A DNA stretch of 55,127 nt from CAYQQR01 sp964420035 (GCA_964420035.1 CAYQQR010000027.1:1-55127), one strand, 5' to 3'; shown: positions 7,704 through 17,459, counted from the first letter of the stretch. Numbers and translations: made by a program. Notes: a model not told the origin generated them from the letters alone.

Positions 7704-9299
7704 TTAGTATCCCGGATTTTGTTTCAGATTCGGATTGGCTCCGACATCCGCAGCCGGAATGGGAAAGAGATCATAGGTTTCGTTGACCACTTTACCTTCT
7801 TTTACGCCACCCTTCCATGGCCACAGATAATTGGTGTCGCTGAACCGGCCATAGCGAATCAGATCGGTTCTCCTATGACCTTCCCAATAAAGCTCCCGGG
7901 CACGTTCATCGAGGATCCAGTCCAGGGTCAACTTTAATTGATTGATGTTCCCCGAATTGTCACCATAAGCGCGTTGTCGAACCAGGTTTACATAATTCAG
8001 GGCATCCCCGGCATTGGCATTGGTCGCTCCTCTTTTATACGCTTCAGCATACATAAGGTAGGCATCTGCCAGTCTGAATACGGGATAGTCAGTATCTACA
8101 TGGGTAAGGTCAGATCCGGGTTCACCGGTGGATTTGATATTTTTGAATTTAGTAATGGCGTAACCATCAGTAAACTGGAACACATCGTTGATCTCAAGGC
8201 TTTGACCGTCTGTATAAAACATGGCCCGTGAATCCGTTGCACCGGAGATATCAGAAAACTTATCTACAAATGCACTGGTTGTCCGGTTACCGCCCCATCC
8301 GAAGTCAATGCCAAAATCAGCAGTATTCATGCTACCCCCAACAGCGGCATGAACAATAAAGGTCATACCACCCCATGATTTTGAATTTACGCCATCAAAG
8401 GCAACGGCAAAAATAATTCCGTCAGCCGTATTGTTGTCTGCCAGAAAGAGATGACTGTAATCGGGATCCAGGGTATAACCACCCTCAACAATGACCTTCC
8501 GGGTATAGGTTACTACCTCATCCCATTTCGGTGTACCAATATATACCTCAGCATTGAGGTATAACTTTGCCAGAAGCATCCAGGCTGCTGCACGATCGGC
8601 CCGACCATATTCATTGGACCCGGGAGGTAATAATTCTTCCTCTATAGCCAGCAATTCAGATTCTACATAATCGAAGAGATCGCTGCGGCTAATCTGCTCA
8701 GGCAGAAAAGCACCCACTGGATCTTCCTCGGTTACAAAGGGAACATTACCAAACATATCCAAAGCATGGTAATAACTTAGGGCTCTCATGAAGCGGGCCT
8801 CAAAACGATAAACGTCGATCAGCGCCTGATCGCTGTCACTGATCCCTCTTTCGTCAAGCTTGGACCGGGTAGACTCTCTGAGTAATTCATTACACAAAGA
8901 GACCTGGTAATAGATACGGTTGTACATCGCTGTAACGAACTCATTGGAAGCCGACCAGTCCTGTTCATGATAATCCCTCAGATTACCGTCGTTCCACGCG
9001 ATTATCGCTTCATCGGTAGTCACCTCCTGGGCTTTCCAGTACTGACGGAGATAGGTGGAAAAACCTTCGTCAATACCCAGTATATCAGGCTGCCCGTCGG
9101 GACCTTGTTGTCCGCTCAGGGCCAATCCGGCATAGACCTTTGCCAGGACTTGTCTGTAGGCCTCTGCACCGTCATAGACCGTGGCCGACGTGGTCACGTC
9201 ATCATCAAGGGGCACGGTATCCAAATCCTTGACACATGAACCCATTGCTATGACCATTGCAACGGTGAATGAAAATAATTTAATATTCATAGTTTTCAT
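7704..9299 (-). CDS. susD: SusD/RagB family starch-binding lipoprotein
   Basis: A 531-residue lipoprotein (lipobox AMGSC, Cys22) that forms the lid over the SusC barrel and binds the incoming glycan. The start CVKDLDTVPLDDD is the usual SusD opening. TPR-like helices include a YRFEARFMRALSYYHALDMFGNVPF segment (about 167-191) and AAWMLLAKLYLNAEVY (about 238-253), both hallmarks of the family. The end (YDLFPIPAADVGANPNLKQNPGY) is the canonical C-terminus. Length is close to Bacteroides SusD (551). It lies 16 bp behind susC, a normal susCD pair. The specificity for starch is inferred from the surrounding amylases and from SusE. Confidence 0.95.
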   Translation of the reverse strand: MKTMNIKLFSFTVAMVIAMGSCVKDLDTVPLDDDVTTSATVYDGAEAYRQVLAKVYAGLALSGQQGPDGQPDILGIDEGFSTYLRQYWKAQEVTTDEAIIAWNDGNLRDYHEQDWSASNEFVTAMYNRIYYQVSLCNELLRESTRSKLDERGISDSDQALIDVYRFEARFMRALSYYHALDMFGNVPFVTEEDPVGAFLPEQISRSDLFDYVESELLAIEEELLPPGSNEYGRADRAAAWMLLAKLYLNAEVYIGTPKWDEVVTYTRKVIVEGGYTLDPDYSHLFLADNNTADGIIFAVAFDGVNSKSWGGMTFIVHAAVGGSMNTADFGIDFGWGGNRTTSAFVDKFSDISGATDSRAMFYTDGQSLEINDVFQFTDGYAITKFKNIKSTGEPGSDLTHVDTDYPVFRLADAYLMYAEAYKRGATNANAGDALNYVNLVRQRAYGDNSGNINQLKLTLDWILDERARELYWEGHRRTDLIRYGRFSDTNYLWPWKGGVKEGKVVNETYDLFPIPAADVGANPNLKQNPGY

Positions 9300-9315
9300 G
9301 ATTCTTTTTTTTCTA

Positions 9316-12264
9316 TTAAAGTCCCAATCTTAATCCAAGAAGGAATATTCTGGGTCTTGGATACACATTATTATCAATCCCATCATCAACTTCAGGATCC
9401 AATCCGGAATATTTCGTGATCACAAATGCGTTCTGGACCGTTCCGTATATCCTTGCGTTGAGTTTACTTCCCATGATATTATCAAAGTTATAGGCCAGGG
9501 TTATATAATCCATCCTCAGGAAAGAACCATCCTCAACATAATAATCTGAGAAGAATTGTGCATTGTTGAATCGGGTATCCTCCAGGTTTGTTGAGACATT
9601 ATTAAGATAACCAGTGGGCCAATAGAGATTTGCATAACGGGCGTTGGCTGAAAACATGTTGTTATAGACATAGTTTCCAAAATTGGCCCGGCCTGCAAAG
9701 CTGAACTCGATATTTTTATAGTTGATCAAGGAATTAAAGCCCAGGAACAACTTTGGTGCAGACTGACCCAGGCGGTATTTATCCTCATCCGTCAATATTC
9801 CGTCACCATCCCTGTCGACATAGAGTCCTTCGATGGGATAACCTTCGTCATCATAGACCTGCTCCCATACGTAGAATGCATTGGTGGGATATCCTACAGA
9901 GTGAATCTGTATGGTGTTTCCAACAGCACCGGATATACCGCCTACAAATACACCAACGTAATCAGGGTCATCCACTGTGGTAAGCTTGGTGATCTCATTT
10001 TCATTATACGTCAGGTTAAACCCAACATCCCAGAACATATCCATAGTCGAAATGGGTTTTGCATTTAAGGTAAATTCTAAGCCCCTGTTGGTAAGGTTAC
10101 CCACGTTGGTTACGATCAGGTTCTTGAAGTTGGTTCCTGCCGGTACCGGAATCTCATTGATAAGATCTTCGGTATCCCTTTGATACAAGTCAATAGAACC
10201 CGTTACACGGCTATTCAGGAAACCAAAATCGAGCCCGATGTTATAGGTGGTCGTTTCTTCCCACTTCAGATTGGCATCGTAGCCTTCGGGCCGGAGGGTT
10301 TTTACATATTGATCCCCGAATTGATAACGTGCATTATTAGTACTTAAGGTATAACGGGCCAGGTAGGGATAGTCTCCCTGGGCAATATCCTGCTGGCCGG
10401 TAATGCCGTATCCCAGGCGAAGTTTCATTTCAGAGAGAAAATCTGCTCCTTCAAGGAAAGGTTCGTCATTGATGTCCCATGCAAATGCAAAGGAGGGAAA
10501 AAGTCCAAACCTGTTTTCTTCACTAAAGCGGGAGGAACCATCCTGCCGAAGCGTGGCCGTGAACAAATAGCGATCTTTGAAGATATAATTCAAACGACCG
10601 AAGAAAGAAACCAGGTAGTATTCTGTTGGATCACTGTCGGGCTCGGTCAGGGTATCCTGTCCCCGGACATTGGTTTCGAATTCATAATTGTCCCTGTAGA
10701 AATGCTGCCACGAATAACCCGCGGTGACGTCAACACGTCCCGGAGCTCCAAGGTCCTTATTGTAATTAAGGTAAAAATCCAGGAGTTCATTCTTCTTATC
10801 CTGGGTATACAACCTGTCTATTCCACCACCCCTTAGAGGATCATAGGTCCATCCGGCCAGGGAGTCTTCCTTAACGGTTCCTTCAGAATCGGACCAGTCA
10901 TAACCGAAATTCAGGTTGGCCCTCAAACCCGGAACAAAAGGGAGGCTGTAATCGACCTGGAAGTTACCGATCAGACGGTTAACATTACCAATGTCTTCTC
11001 TTTGTTCCAACTGGGCCAGGGGGTTTCTTGGAGCGAGCTGGTTGGGATTATCATTTTCGTCCAGCCAGATCCAATAGCCGCCATAACCGTTCCCTTCATC
11101 ATAAACAGGTTTGGTAGGATCAAAGCTGATGGCCGAACCCACGGCACCTTCACCGGCAAAACGGGATTCGGATGTCATAGCCTTAAGGTTCAGATTCAGC
11201 TTCAGACTGTTGTTCAGGAAACTGGGATTCAGGCTCAAAGCTCCGGTAAGACGCTCCATGCTGGATGTCTTAAGAATCCCGTCCTGGTTGGTGTAGCCTA
11301 CCGATGCGCGGTAGGGAATGTTTTGTACGCTCCCGGATACACTCAGGTTATGATCATGATGCAAGGCCGTCTGGAATATCTGGTCCTGCCAGTCGGTGTT
11401 TTCGGTACCAAGCAGATTCAACACTACAGAATCACCCGGATACTGCTCATTGATCAACTCCCGGTACTCATCCCCGTTATAAACATCAAAACGGTTAGGA
11501 AGTGAGGAAACAGAAACAAATCCATTATATTCCACATTCAGGGGCTGACCAGCGATTCCTTTCTTGGTGGTGATAATGATCACACCGTTGGAAGCCCTGG
11601 AACCATAGATAGCCGTAGCTGAGGCGTCTTTCAAGACCGTAAAAGTCTCGATGTCATTGGGATTAATGGTTGACAGAGAATTAGCCAATCCGGAAACATC
11701 GGAATTGCTCACCGGTACACCGTCAATCACGATTAGCGGATCATTGCTGGCCGTAAGCGAAGATCCACCGCGAATTCTTATCCTGGACCCGGTACCTGGA
11801 GCTCCACCTGCTGAAGTAATCTGAACTCCTGCAATCCTTCCTGAAAGCAATTCCTGGGGTGTAGCAATGGCCCCGCGGTTAAAGTCTTCAGAATTAATCG
11901 CGGTTACCGACCCGGTCGCATCATCCTTTTTGACGGTTCCGTAGCCGATGAGCACGACTTCTTCGAGGGCCTGGACATCAAGCTGGAGGGAAACATCGAT
12001 CGTGTTTCGATCCCCTGCAACAACTTCCTTGCTTTGGTAACCCACGAAGGAAAAAACCAGAACGGTTTCATCTCCCTCGACGTTGATACGGTATTCACCG
12101 TCGACGTTGGTTGCCGTTCCGATGGTTGTTCCCTTGACAACAATATTTACACCGGGCAGGGGTGCACCATCCGATGCATCGGTCACCGTACCCCTTACGG
12201 TACGCTGTGCCCATAGCGCGGATGTAAACAAGATCAAGAAAAAGAATAACAAATACTGCTTCAT
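9316..12264 (-). CDS. susC: SusC/RagA family TonB-linked outer membrane transporter
   Basis: A 982-residue TonB-dependent importer for maltooligosaccharides. Residues 1-19 are a signal peptide. About 20-105 is a carboxypeptidase-regulatory-like domain (VRGTVTDASDGAPLPGVNIVV), followed by a likely TonB-contact segment (EEVVLIGYG, about 112-120), a plug with the SusC signature (ASATAIYGSRASNGVIIITTKKG region) and a 22-strand barrel ending in FLLGLRLGL. It is the first gene of the susCDE operon. A 272 bp upstream gap separates it from the LacI gene and contains the shared 38-bp operator element about 200 bp before the start. It would be energized by the ExbB-ExbD-TonB operon at 26302-28213 or another copy. 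Confidence 0.95.
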   Translation of the reverse strand: MKQYLLFFFLILFTSALWAQRTVRGTVTDASDGAPLPGVNIVVKGTTIGTATNVDGEYRINVEGDETVLVFSFVGYQSKEVVAGDRNTIDVSLQLDVQALEEVVLIGYGTVKKDDATGSVTAINSEDFNRGAIATPQELLSGRIAGVQITSAGGAPGTGSRIRIRGGSSLTASNDPLIVIDGVPVSNSDVSGLANSLSTINPNDIETFTVLKDASATAIYGSRASNGVIIITTKKGIAGQPLNVEYNGFVSVSSLPNRFDVYNGDEYRELINEQYPGDSVVLNLLGTENTDWQDQIFQTALHHDHNLSVSGSVQNIPYRASVGYTNQDGILKTSSMERLTGALSLNPSFLNNSLKLNLNLKAMTSESRFAGEGAVGSAISFDPTKPVYDEGNGYGGYWIWLDENDNPNQLAPRNPLAQLEQREDIGNVNRLIGNFQVDYSLPFVPGLRANLNFGYDWSDSEGTVKEDSLAGWTYDPLRGGGIDRLYTQDKKNELLDFYLNYNKDLGAPGRVDVTAGYSWQHFYRDNYEFETNVRGQDTLTEPDSDPTEYYLVSFFGRLNYIFKDRYLFTATLRQDGSSRFSEENRFGLFPSFAFAWDINDEPFLEGADFLSEMKLRLGYGITGQQDIAQGDYPYLARYTLSTNNARYQFGDQYVKTLRPEGYDANLKWEETTTYNIGLDFGFLNSRVTGSIDLYQRDTEDLINEIPVPAGTNFKNLIVTNVGNLTNRGLEFTLNAKPISTMDMFWDVGFNLTYNENEITKLTTVDDPDYVGVFVGGISGAVGNTIQIHSVGYPTNAFYVWEQVYDDEGYPIEGLYVDRDGDGILTDEDKYRLGQSAPKLFLGFNSLINYKNIEFSFAGRANFGNYVYNNMFSANARYANLYWPTGYLNNVSTNLEDTRFNNAQFFSDYYVEDGSFLRMDYITLAYNFDNIMGSKLNARIYGTVQNAFVITKYSGLDPEVDDGIDNNVYPRPRIFLLGLRLGL

Positions 12265-12467
12265 CGTTAATTGTTTTAAGTATTGTTTAGCTTAAGATTA
12301 ACAGATCCTTTCAGGCATTGCATGATAATGAACTTTTAATCTTTTAATATTTTGGTAAGCTAAATTTAAGAAATCCCGGCGGGGTAACCGATGCTTTGCA
12401 ATAGCCTGAAACCCCTGAATGAGGCATTTTTGAAGCGTTTTGGTATTAAATACGGCGGGAAATCATC

Positions 12468-12505
12468 AATGAAAACGTTTGCGGAGGAAAGTGAAAAAAA
12501 ATTAA
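12468..12505 (-). promoter_or_regulatory. LacI-type operator element upstream of susC
   Basis: The core TGAAAACGTTTGCG (12470-12483) fits the LacI/CcpA-type dyad TGNAANCGNNNNCA except for its last base. It is the left part of a 38 bp element matching one at 19319-19356 at 30 of 38 positions without gaps, both in the same orientation to their downstream minus-strand gene. A weaker relative (TGAAGCGTTTTGG, 12431-12443) lies about 40 bp nearer to susC. The adjacent LacI gene product is the obvious candidate binder. No promoter matching the Bacteroidota consensus could be placed with confidence between it and susC. Confidence 0.65.
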
Positions 12506-12536
12506 GTAATTGGCAATTTTAAGGAAAATTTAAGGT

Positions 12537-13568
12537 TCAACCTGAATACACCCGTTTCTTTACTGTCGATCCCCGGACCAATAACTGAGTTTCTATAACT
12601 TCGGTGATTACCTGGAAATCCTTTTTACTCAGGATCCTGTTGATCAGAAGGTCGGCTGCCACACGCCCGACCTTATAACCGTGCTGTTCGACAGTGGTAA
12701 GTGGAGGGTCGGTCATGGTAGAATAAATACCATTACTGAATCCGGCTATGGCTATATCACCGGGAACCTTAAAACCGTTGGCTTTTATTGTTTGCAGTGC
12801 ACCGATGGCCGTGAGGTCATTTACGGCGAAGATACCGTCGGGCGGATTCAGTTCATAGACCAGTCTTTTGGTCACCTGTTTAGCGGCTTCAAGGTTGTCA
12901 CAATTCACGATCAGTCGCTCGTCGGCTTTGAGTCCATGATCCTCCAGTGCTTTGAGATATCCATTGTACCGTTCCCGTCCGATAGCCAGCTCCCGGGAAG
13001 TGCCCAGGTGAGCTATCCTGGCGCAGCCTATTGAAATCAAATGCTCCACCGCCTTGTAGGCCCCTTCGAAGTCATCCACGACGACCCGGTCCGTATCGAT
13101 CTTTTCACATATCCTGTCGAAAAAAACAATGGGCAGACCTTGTGCCTGGACTCTTTTAAAATGACTGAAGTCCTTGGTTTCCTTCGACAAGGATACCAAA
13201 AGGCCGTCAATCCGGCTGTCTATCAGTGTCTGAACCGATTTGACCTCGCGGGTGTAGGATTCATCCGACTGGCATATCATCACCTGGAAACCCCCATCAT
13301 TGGCAATATCCTCAATCCCGCTAATAACCTGGGAAAAGAAATAGTGAACGGTCTGGGGTATCACCAGACCGATGATGTTGGTTCTGTTGTGCCTGAGGCT
13401 CAACGCTATTGCATTGGGCTTATAGCCGTATTTCCGGGCAAGCTCCTTAACCTTTCGCCTGGTTCCTTCGCTGATCTCCGGATGATCCTTCAGACCACGG
13501 GACACGGTGGATGGTGATATTCCGAGTTCCCTGGCAATGTCTACTATGGTTACCTGGGCACGGCGCAT
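12537..13568 (-). CDS. LacI family transcriptional regulator
   Basis: A 343-residue DNA-binding regulator with an N-terminal LacI helix-turn-helix (residues 6-27: VTIVDIARELGISPSTVSRGL) and hinge (YKPNAIALSLRHNRTNIIGLVIP). A periplasmic-binding-protein-like effector domain follows (GLVIPQTVHYFFSQVISGIE, FDRICEKIDTDRVVVDD, IAGFSNGIYSTMTDPPLTTVEQ). It sits in the middle of the starch locus, between the amylase/phosphorylase/importer genes and susC, all on the minus strand. Two operator-like elements flank it at 12468 and 19319, so it probably controls both units in response to a maltodextrin or glucose derivative. Known Bacteroides starch loci use the unrelated SusR instead. The effector is unknown. 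Confidence 0.92.
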   Translation of the reverse strand: MRRAQVTIVDIARELGISPSTVSRGLKDHPEISEGTRRKVKELARKYGYKPNAIALSLRHNRTNIIGLVIPQTVHYFFSQVISGIEDIANDGGFQVMICQSDESYTREVKSVQTLIDSRIDGLLVSLSKETKDFSHFKRVQAQGLPIVFFDRICEKIDTDRVVVDDFEGAYKAVEHLISIGCARIAHLGTSRELAIGRERYNGYLKALEDHGLKADERLIVNCDNLEAAKQVTKRLVYELNPPDGIFAVNDLTAIGALQTIKANGFKVPGDIAIAGFSNGIYSTMTDPPLTTVEQHGYKVGRVAADLLINRILSKKDFQVITEVIETQLLVRGSTVKKRVYSG

Positions 13569-13636
13569 ACCATTGAGTTATCTACCTAAATATATAAATA
13601 AATTCTAAACAACGGAAGGGGGGATGGTTGAATTAC

Positions 13637-13660
13637 AGTTGGCAGTTGGCAGTTGGCAGT
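13637..13660. repeat. Tandem 7-bp repeat (agttggc, about 3.4 copies)
   Basis: Three perfect agttggc units and a partial one lie between the GH13 stop (13682) and the LacI start (13568). It belongs to the class of slipped intergenic repeats seen at several other sites in this window, each with its own unit. Confidence 0.85.
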
Positions 13661-13681
13661 GACAGCAGCACTATTCATTGC

Positions 13682-15073
13682 CTATTTCCCAACAAAGATC
13701 CTGTATTCCCAGGGTTCCAGACTGATGTCATCGTCGCCCTTGAAGCTGATCTCTTCCCCGGAAAAATAATTCGTGTAATCACCTGCATGTGCGGAAGCTT
13801 TCAAGGTAACCTGCTGCAGGGAATCTGTAAAATTGAATACACTGAAGACCCGGTTATCATTCTTCTCCCGCAGAAACGTGTAGACGGCGTAATTATCGGT
13901 GGTCATGACCCGTTCATGATCTCCGCCATAATTACCGTTCCAGAGGGCCTCGTTTTCCTTTTTAAGCCTTATCAATTTCTTATAATAATCGAACATTTCA
14001 TGTTCTTCTTTCCACTCAATAGTATCCCTTTCAAAAAATTCCAATTGTTGGTCCAGGCCGGCCTCCTGGCCATTATAGATCAATGGCATGCCCGGAATGG
14101 TGAAAGTAAAGGCCGCGAAAGCTTTTACGCCGTCTCCCAAACGGTCATACACGGTGCCGGCCCAGCTGTTCTCGTCATGATTCGATGTGAACTGCATGAG
14201 AATACTGCCCTCGGGATAAAGGGAATCAATCTTGTTCATCCTGTGTACAATGGCCTTAGCGGTTTTTTCTCCCCTGGCGATCTCGTTCATCACATGATGC
14301 ATGGGCCATGCATAGCTCATGTGAAAAGCTGATTTATGGAGTTCGGGCTGATCAGATTCTGCCAGCATGAAAACATTTTTAACACGGTCCAGGCGTGGCC
14401 GAAGCTCTTCCCAGAAGTCGACGGGAACCTGGTGTGCCACATCACAGCGAAAACCGTCGACACCTGCATCCGAAAGCCAGTACTGCATAACCTTGGCCAT
14501 ATAGTTGCGCGGCTCTTCATTCTCATAGTCGAAGGCGATCACATCGGTCCAATCGAAGGGAGAAATGAAATTACCGTCTTCATCACGCTGGTACCAGTCG
14601 GGGTATTCTTCGGCCAGCGGATTATCCCAGGCCGAATGATTGGCGACCCAGTCGATGATCACATACATCCCCATATCGTGTATCCTGTCAACAAGCCTTT
14701 TAAAATCCTCCATGGTACCGAACTCCGGGTTTATACCATAGTAATCCTTCACAGAATAATAACTACCCAGGTCTCCTTTGCGGTTTACCTCTCCAATGGG
14801 ATGAACCGGCATGAACCAGAGTATATCCACACCCAGCTCTTTCAATCGGGGAAGGTGTTCTGCAAAAGCATTGAAGGTGCCTTCAGGCGTGTATTGTCTT
14901 ACATTGACTTCATAAATAACGGCATCTTTCCACCAAGCTCCCATGGTTTTTTCGCTTTCCTTTTGTTTTACATCCTGGTCCTGTGAACAGGCATATCCTG
15001 CAATAAGTATGAACAGCATGAAGTACCGGAATATTTTAACCGGTGACAAGTTTAATCTATTGTTCCTTTTCAT
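13682..15073 (-). CDS. GH13 alpha-amylase family lipoprotein
   Basis: A 463-residue lipoprotein (lipobox AGYAC, Cys29) with a compact GH13 enzyme. Motifs are VIIDWVANHS (about 138-147), GFRCDVAHQ with nucleophile Asp211, MLAES with acid Glu239 and SNHDENSW with Asp300. A short C-terminal beta domain (about 385-463) ends in EPWEYRIFVGK. There is no extra starch-binding module. It is the third gene of an importer-phosphorylase-amylase set, 12 bp after the GH65 gene, so its likely job is trimming maltooligosaccharides to maltose for uptake. Side of the membrane cannot be read with certainty: the residues after Cys29 (SQDQD) do not settle the destination. Confidence 0.9.
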   Translation of the reverse strand: MKRNNRLNLSPVKIFRYFMLFILIAGYACSQDQDVKQKESEKTMGAWWKDAVIYEVNVRQYTPEGTFNAFAEHLPRLKELGVDILWFMPVHPIGEVNRKGDLGSYYSVKDYYGINPEFGTMEDFKRLVDRIHDMGMYVIIDWVANHSAWDNPLAEEYPDWYQRDEDGNFISPFDWTDVIAFDYENEEPRNYMAKVMQYWLSDAGVDGFRCDVAHQVPVDFWEELRPRLDRVKNVFMLAESDQPELHKSAFHMSYAWPMHHVMNEIARGEKTAKAIVHRMNKIDSLYPEGSILMQFTSNHDENSWAGTVYDRLGDGVKAFAAFTFTIPGMPLIYNGQEAGLDQQLEFFERDTIEWKEEHEMFDYYKKLIRLKKENEALWNGNYGGDHERVMTTDNYAVYTFLREKNDNRVFSVFNFTDSLQQVTLKASAHAGDYTNYFSGEEISFKGDDDISLEPWEYRIFVGK

Positions 15074-15085
15074 CTTGAATATAGT

Positions 15086-17419
15086 TTAATGAACGTGTGC
15101 CGCAAATGATTTGTATTCACAACGCACCGGGGAATCCGGTCCGACCCTGTGCTCCTGGTCATAAACATAGATATCCAGTTCTGCACCTTCCAGGCAATGG
15201 ATAACCACCTCTGTTTTGTTCACTTTTACTTCCAGAACCCTCGACCTGTAGAGGATCTTAAAGCTGTATGAGGACCATTTGTTGGGAATGAAGGGCCGGA
15301 AAGACAATTTGCCGTTCCGGATCCGCTTGCCTCCAAAACCTTCCACAATGGCCATCCAGGTACCCGCCATACTGGTGATATGACAACCCTGGTCCGCCTC
15401 ATTATTATAATCATCCAGGTCGAGGCGGGCCGTTCGCAGGTACAGCTCATATGCTTTTTGCTCATAGCCCAGCCGGGAAGCAATGATGGAATGTAAACAG
15501 GCTGAAAGTGACGACTCGTGCACCGTTCTGGGTTCATAGAAATCAAAATTCCGCTTTATGGTATCCTTGTCGAAGTGATCTTCAAAGAAATAAATACCCT
15601 GCAAAACATCGGCCTGTTTGATAAAGGTTGAACGCAGGATACGATCCCAGGACCAATTCTGGTTCAAGGGTCTGTCGCCGGGAGATATTTCATCTACCAA
15701 CTTCTGTTCCTTATCCAGGTAGCCGTCTTGCTGCAGAAAGACCCTTCTTGTTTCATCTACCGGAAAATAAAGGTTATTCACAATATCTTCCCAATGCTCC
15801 TGTTCCGCTTCCGGCTCAAATCCTGTCTTTTGTAATATTTTTTTATATTGATCCGGAAAGTTCTTCTGAACATATTCCAGGCTTTCCATCGTATATTTCA
15901 GGGTCCATGAAGCAATATAATTCGTGTACCAGTTGTTGTTAACATTATTTTCGTATTCATTGGGCCCGGTGACCCCGAGCATTACAAATCTCCCTTTGGT
16001 CTCGGAAAAATTGACCCTTTGACTCCAGAAACGGGAAATGCCTATCAGGACCTCCAGTCCGTAACCGGCCAGGTAATCCCTGTCTCCGGTATGCAGAATG
16101 TAATTACAGATGGCATAGGCAATGGCTCCGTTCCTGTGTATTTCTTCAAAAGTGATCTCCCACTCATTGTGACATTCCTCACCGTTCATGGTCACCATGG
16201 GATACAGGGCAGCCCCGTCTTTAAATCCCAGCTTTTCACCATTCTCAATAGCTTTTTCAAGATGACGGTAACGGTAAAGGAGCAGGTTCTTTCCTACTTC
16301 CGGACCGGCAGTACAGAGATAAAATGGCAGGCAATAAGCTTCGGTATCCCAATAGGTGCTTCCGCCATATTTTTCACCCGTGAAACCTTTAGGGCCGATA
16401 TTCAATCGTTCGTCTTCGCCGGTGTAGGTCTGATCCAGCTGGAAAATATTGAACCGTATCCCCTGCTGTGCTGCCGGATCGTCTTCGATGATGATATCGC
16501 TGCGGGTCCATTTTCCCATCCAGGCCTCTTTTTGCTCTTTAAACAGTTTCTCAAAACCTTTATTGACTGCTACTTCCAATTGTTCTCCGGTAGTTGCAGG
16601 AAGGGCAGATTTATCATGATCCAAAGAAGACAGCACAGCTCCATATTTCAGGGCCCGGATACTGTCGCCTTCTTCAAGGTTGAGCTTGTAAATATTGGAC
16701 ACGTATTTTTCCTTTTGGACCATTTCCGGATCCTCATCGGGTTTGTCGCCATTTTTATACAGACGAACCGCCATTCCGGTGGCCACGTGAAAGCCGGTCT
16801 TGCGCGTACGGGCAACAACAAGACCCTGGTGCCTGCTGCATGAACTGCTTACAGGCTCCCAGAATTTTTCGTTATAATTGGAGTCCTCATTCTCAACATC
16901 CGAATCCAGATAAAATTCCATTTTCAAGGTACCGGAGCCCTCAACCATCTGTAAACTATATTCGACAGCACCCAATTCAGTTCGTACGATGCTCAGGAAT
17001 CTCCTGGAATGGACCTGTACAACTTTACCGGAGGGGGACTTTGCCCGGAAGATCCTTTCCAGGTATCCCTCACGCATGTGCAGGCTCCTTGTAAAAGAAA
17101 GTGCCTTCCATTGGTAAAGATCCAGTTTTTCTTCATCCAGCCATATCCTTATGCCTATCCAGCTGGGGGCATTCAGAACTTTGGCAAAATATTCCGGATA
17201 GCCTATCTTCCACCAGCCCACCTTGGTTTGGTCGGGATAATAAACTCCCGCGACATAATGACCCTGAAGGCTGTCGCCGGAATAATCTTCCTCGAAATTC
17301 GCCCTTTGACCCATTTTCCCGTTCCCTATACTGAACAGGCTCTCTGAGATACGGTTGTTCTTTGGATTGAAAGAGTCTTCGATGATCCTCCATTCATCTA
17401 TTTGCAGATACTGGTTCAT
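15086..17419 (-). CDS. GH65 family maltose phosphorylase
   Basis: A 777-residue cytoplasmic enzyme (no signal peptide) predicted to convert maltose and phosphate into beta-glucose 1-phosphate and glucose. It has the GH65 layout: N-terminal beta-sandwich domain (about 1-270), linker helices, an (alpha/alpha)6 barrel (about 320-690, with GGSTYWDTEAYCLPF near 352) and a C-terminal beta sheet. The catalytic-acid motif TGPNEYENNVNNNWYTN places Glu488 where the general acid of bacterial maltose phosphorylases (Glu487) lies. VHESSLSACLHSIIASRLG (about 645) is the phosphate-binding region. It lies between the MFS importer (40 bp upstream) and the GH13 lipoprotein. No beta-phosphoglucomutase, the usual partner, lies in the window. 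Kojibiose or trehalose phosphorylase are alternatives, less likely here. Confidence 0.88.
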   Translation of the reverse strand: MNQYLQIDEWRIIEDSFNPKNNRISESLFSIGNGKMGQRANFEEDYSGDSLQGHYVAGVYYPDQTKVGWWKIGYPEYFAKVLNAPSWIGIRIWLDEEKLDLYQWKALSFTRSLHMREGYLERIFRAKSPSGKVVQVHSRRFLSIVRTELGAVEYSLQMVEGSGTLKMEFYLDSDVENEDSNYNEKFWEPVSSSCSRHQGLVVARTRKTGFHVATGMAVRLYKNGDKPDEDPEMVQKEKYVSNIYKLNLEEGDSIRALKYGAVLSSLDHDKSALPATTGEQLEVAVNKGFEKLFKEQKEAWMGKWTRSDIIIEDDPAAQQGIRFNIFQLDQTYTGEDERLNIGPKGFTGEKYGGSTYWDTEAYCLPFYLCTAGPEVGKNLLLYRYRHLEKAIENGEKLGFKDGAALYPMVTMNGEECHNEWEITFEEIHRNGAIAYAICNYILHTGDRDYLAGYGLEVLIGISRFWSQRVNFSETKGRFVMLGVTGPNEYENNVNNNWYTNYIASWTLKYTMESLEYVQKNFPDQYKKILQKTGFEPEAEQEHWEDIVNNLYFPVDETRRVFLQQDGYLDKEQKLVDEISPGDRPLNQNWSWDRILRSTFIKQADVLQGIYFFEDHFDKDTIKRNFDFYEPRTVHESSLSACLHSIIASRLGYEQKAYELYLRTARLDLDDYNNEADQGCHITSMAGTWMAIVEGFGGKRIRNGKLSFRPFIPNKWSSYSFKILYRSRVLEVKVNKTEVVIHCLEGAELDIYVYDQEHRVGPDSPVRCEYKSFAAHVH

Positions 17420-17459
17420 CTCACAAAAGTTTTAACGCGATTCATTGTCCGGTCTCCCT

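Noticed and set aside
12361..12368. Promoter -7 box for susC (TAAATTTA)
   Set aside because: One mismatch to the consensus and no -33 box at a suitable spacing.
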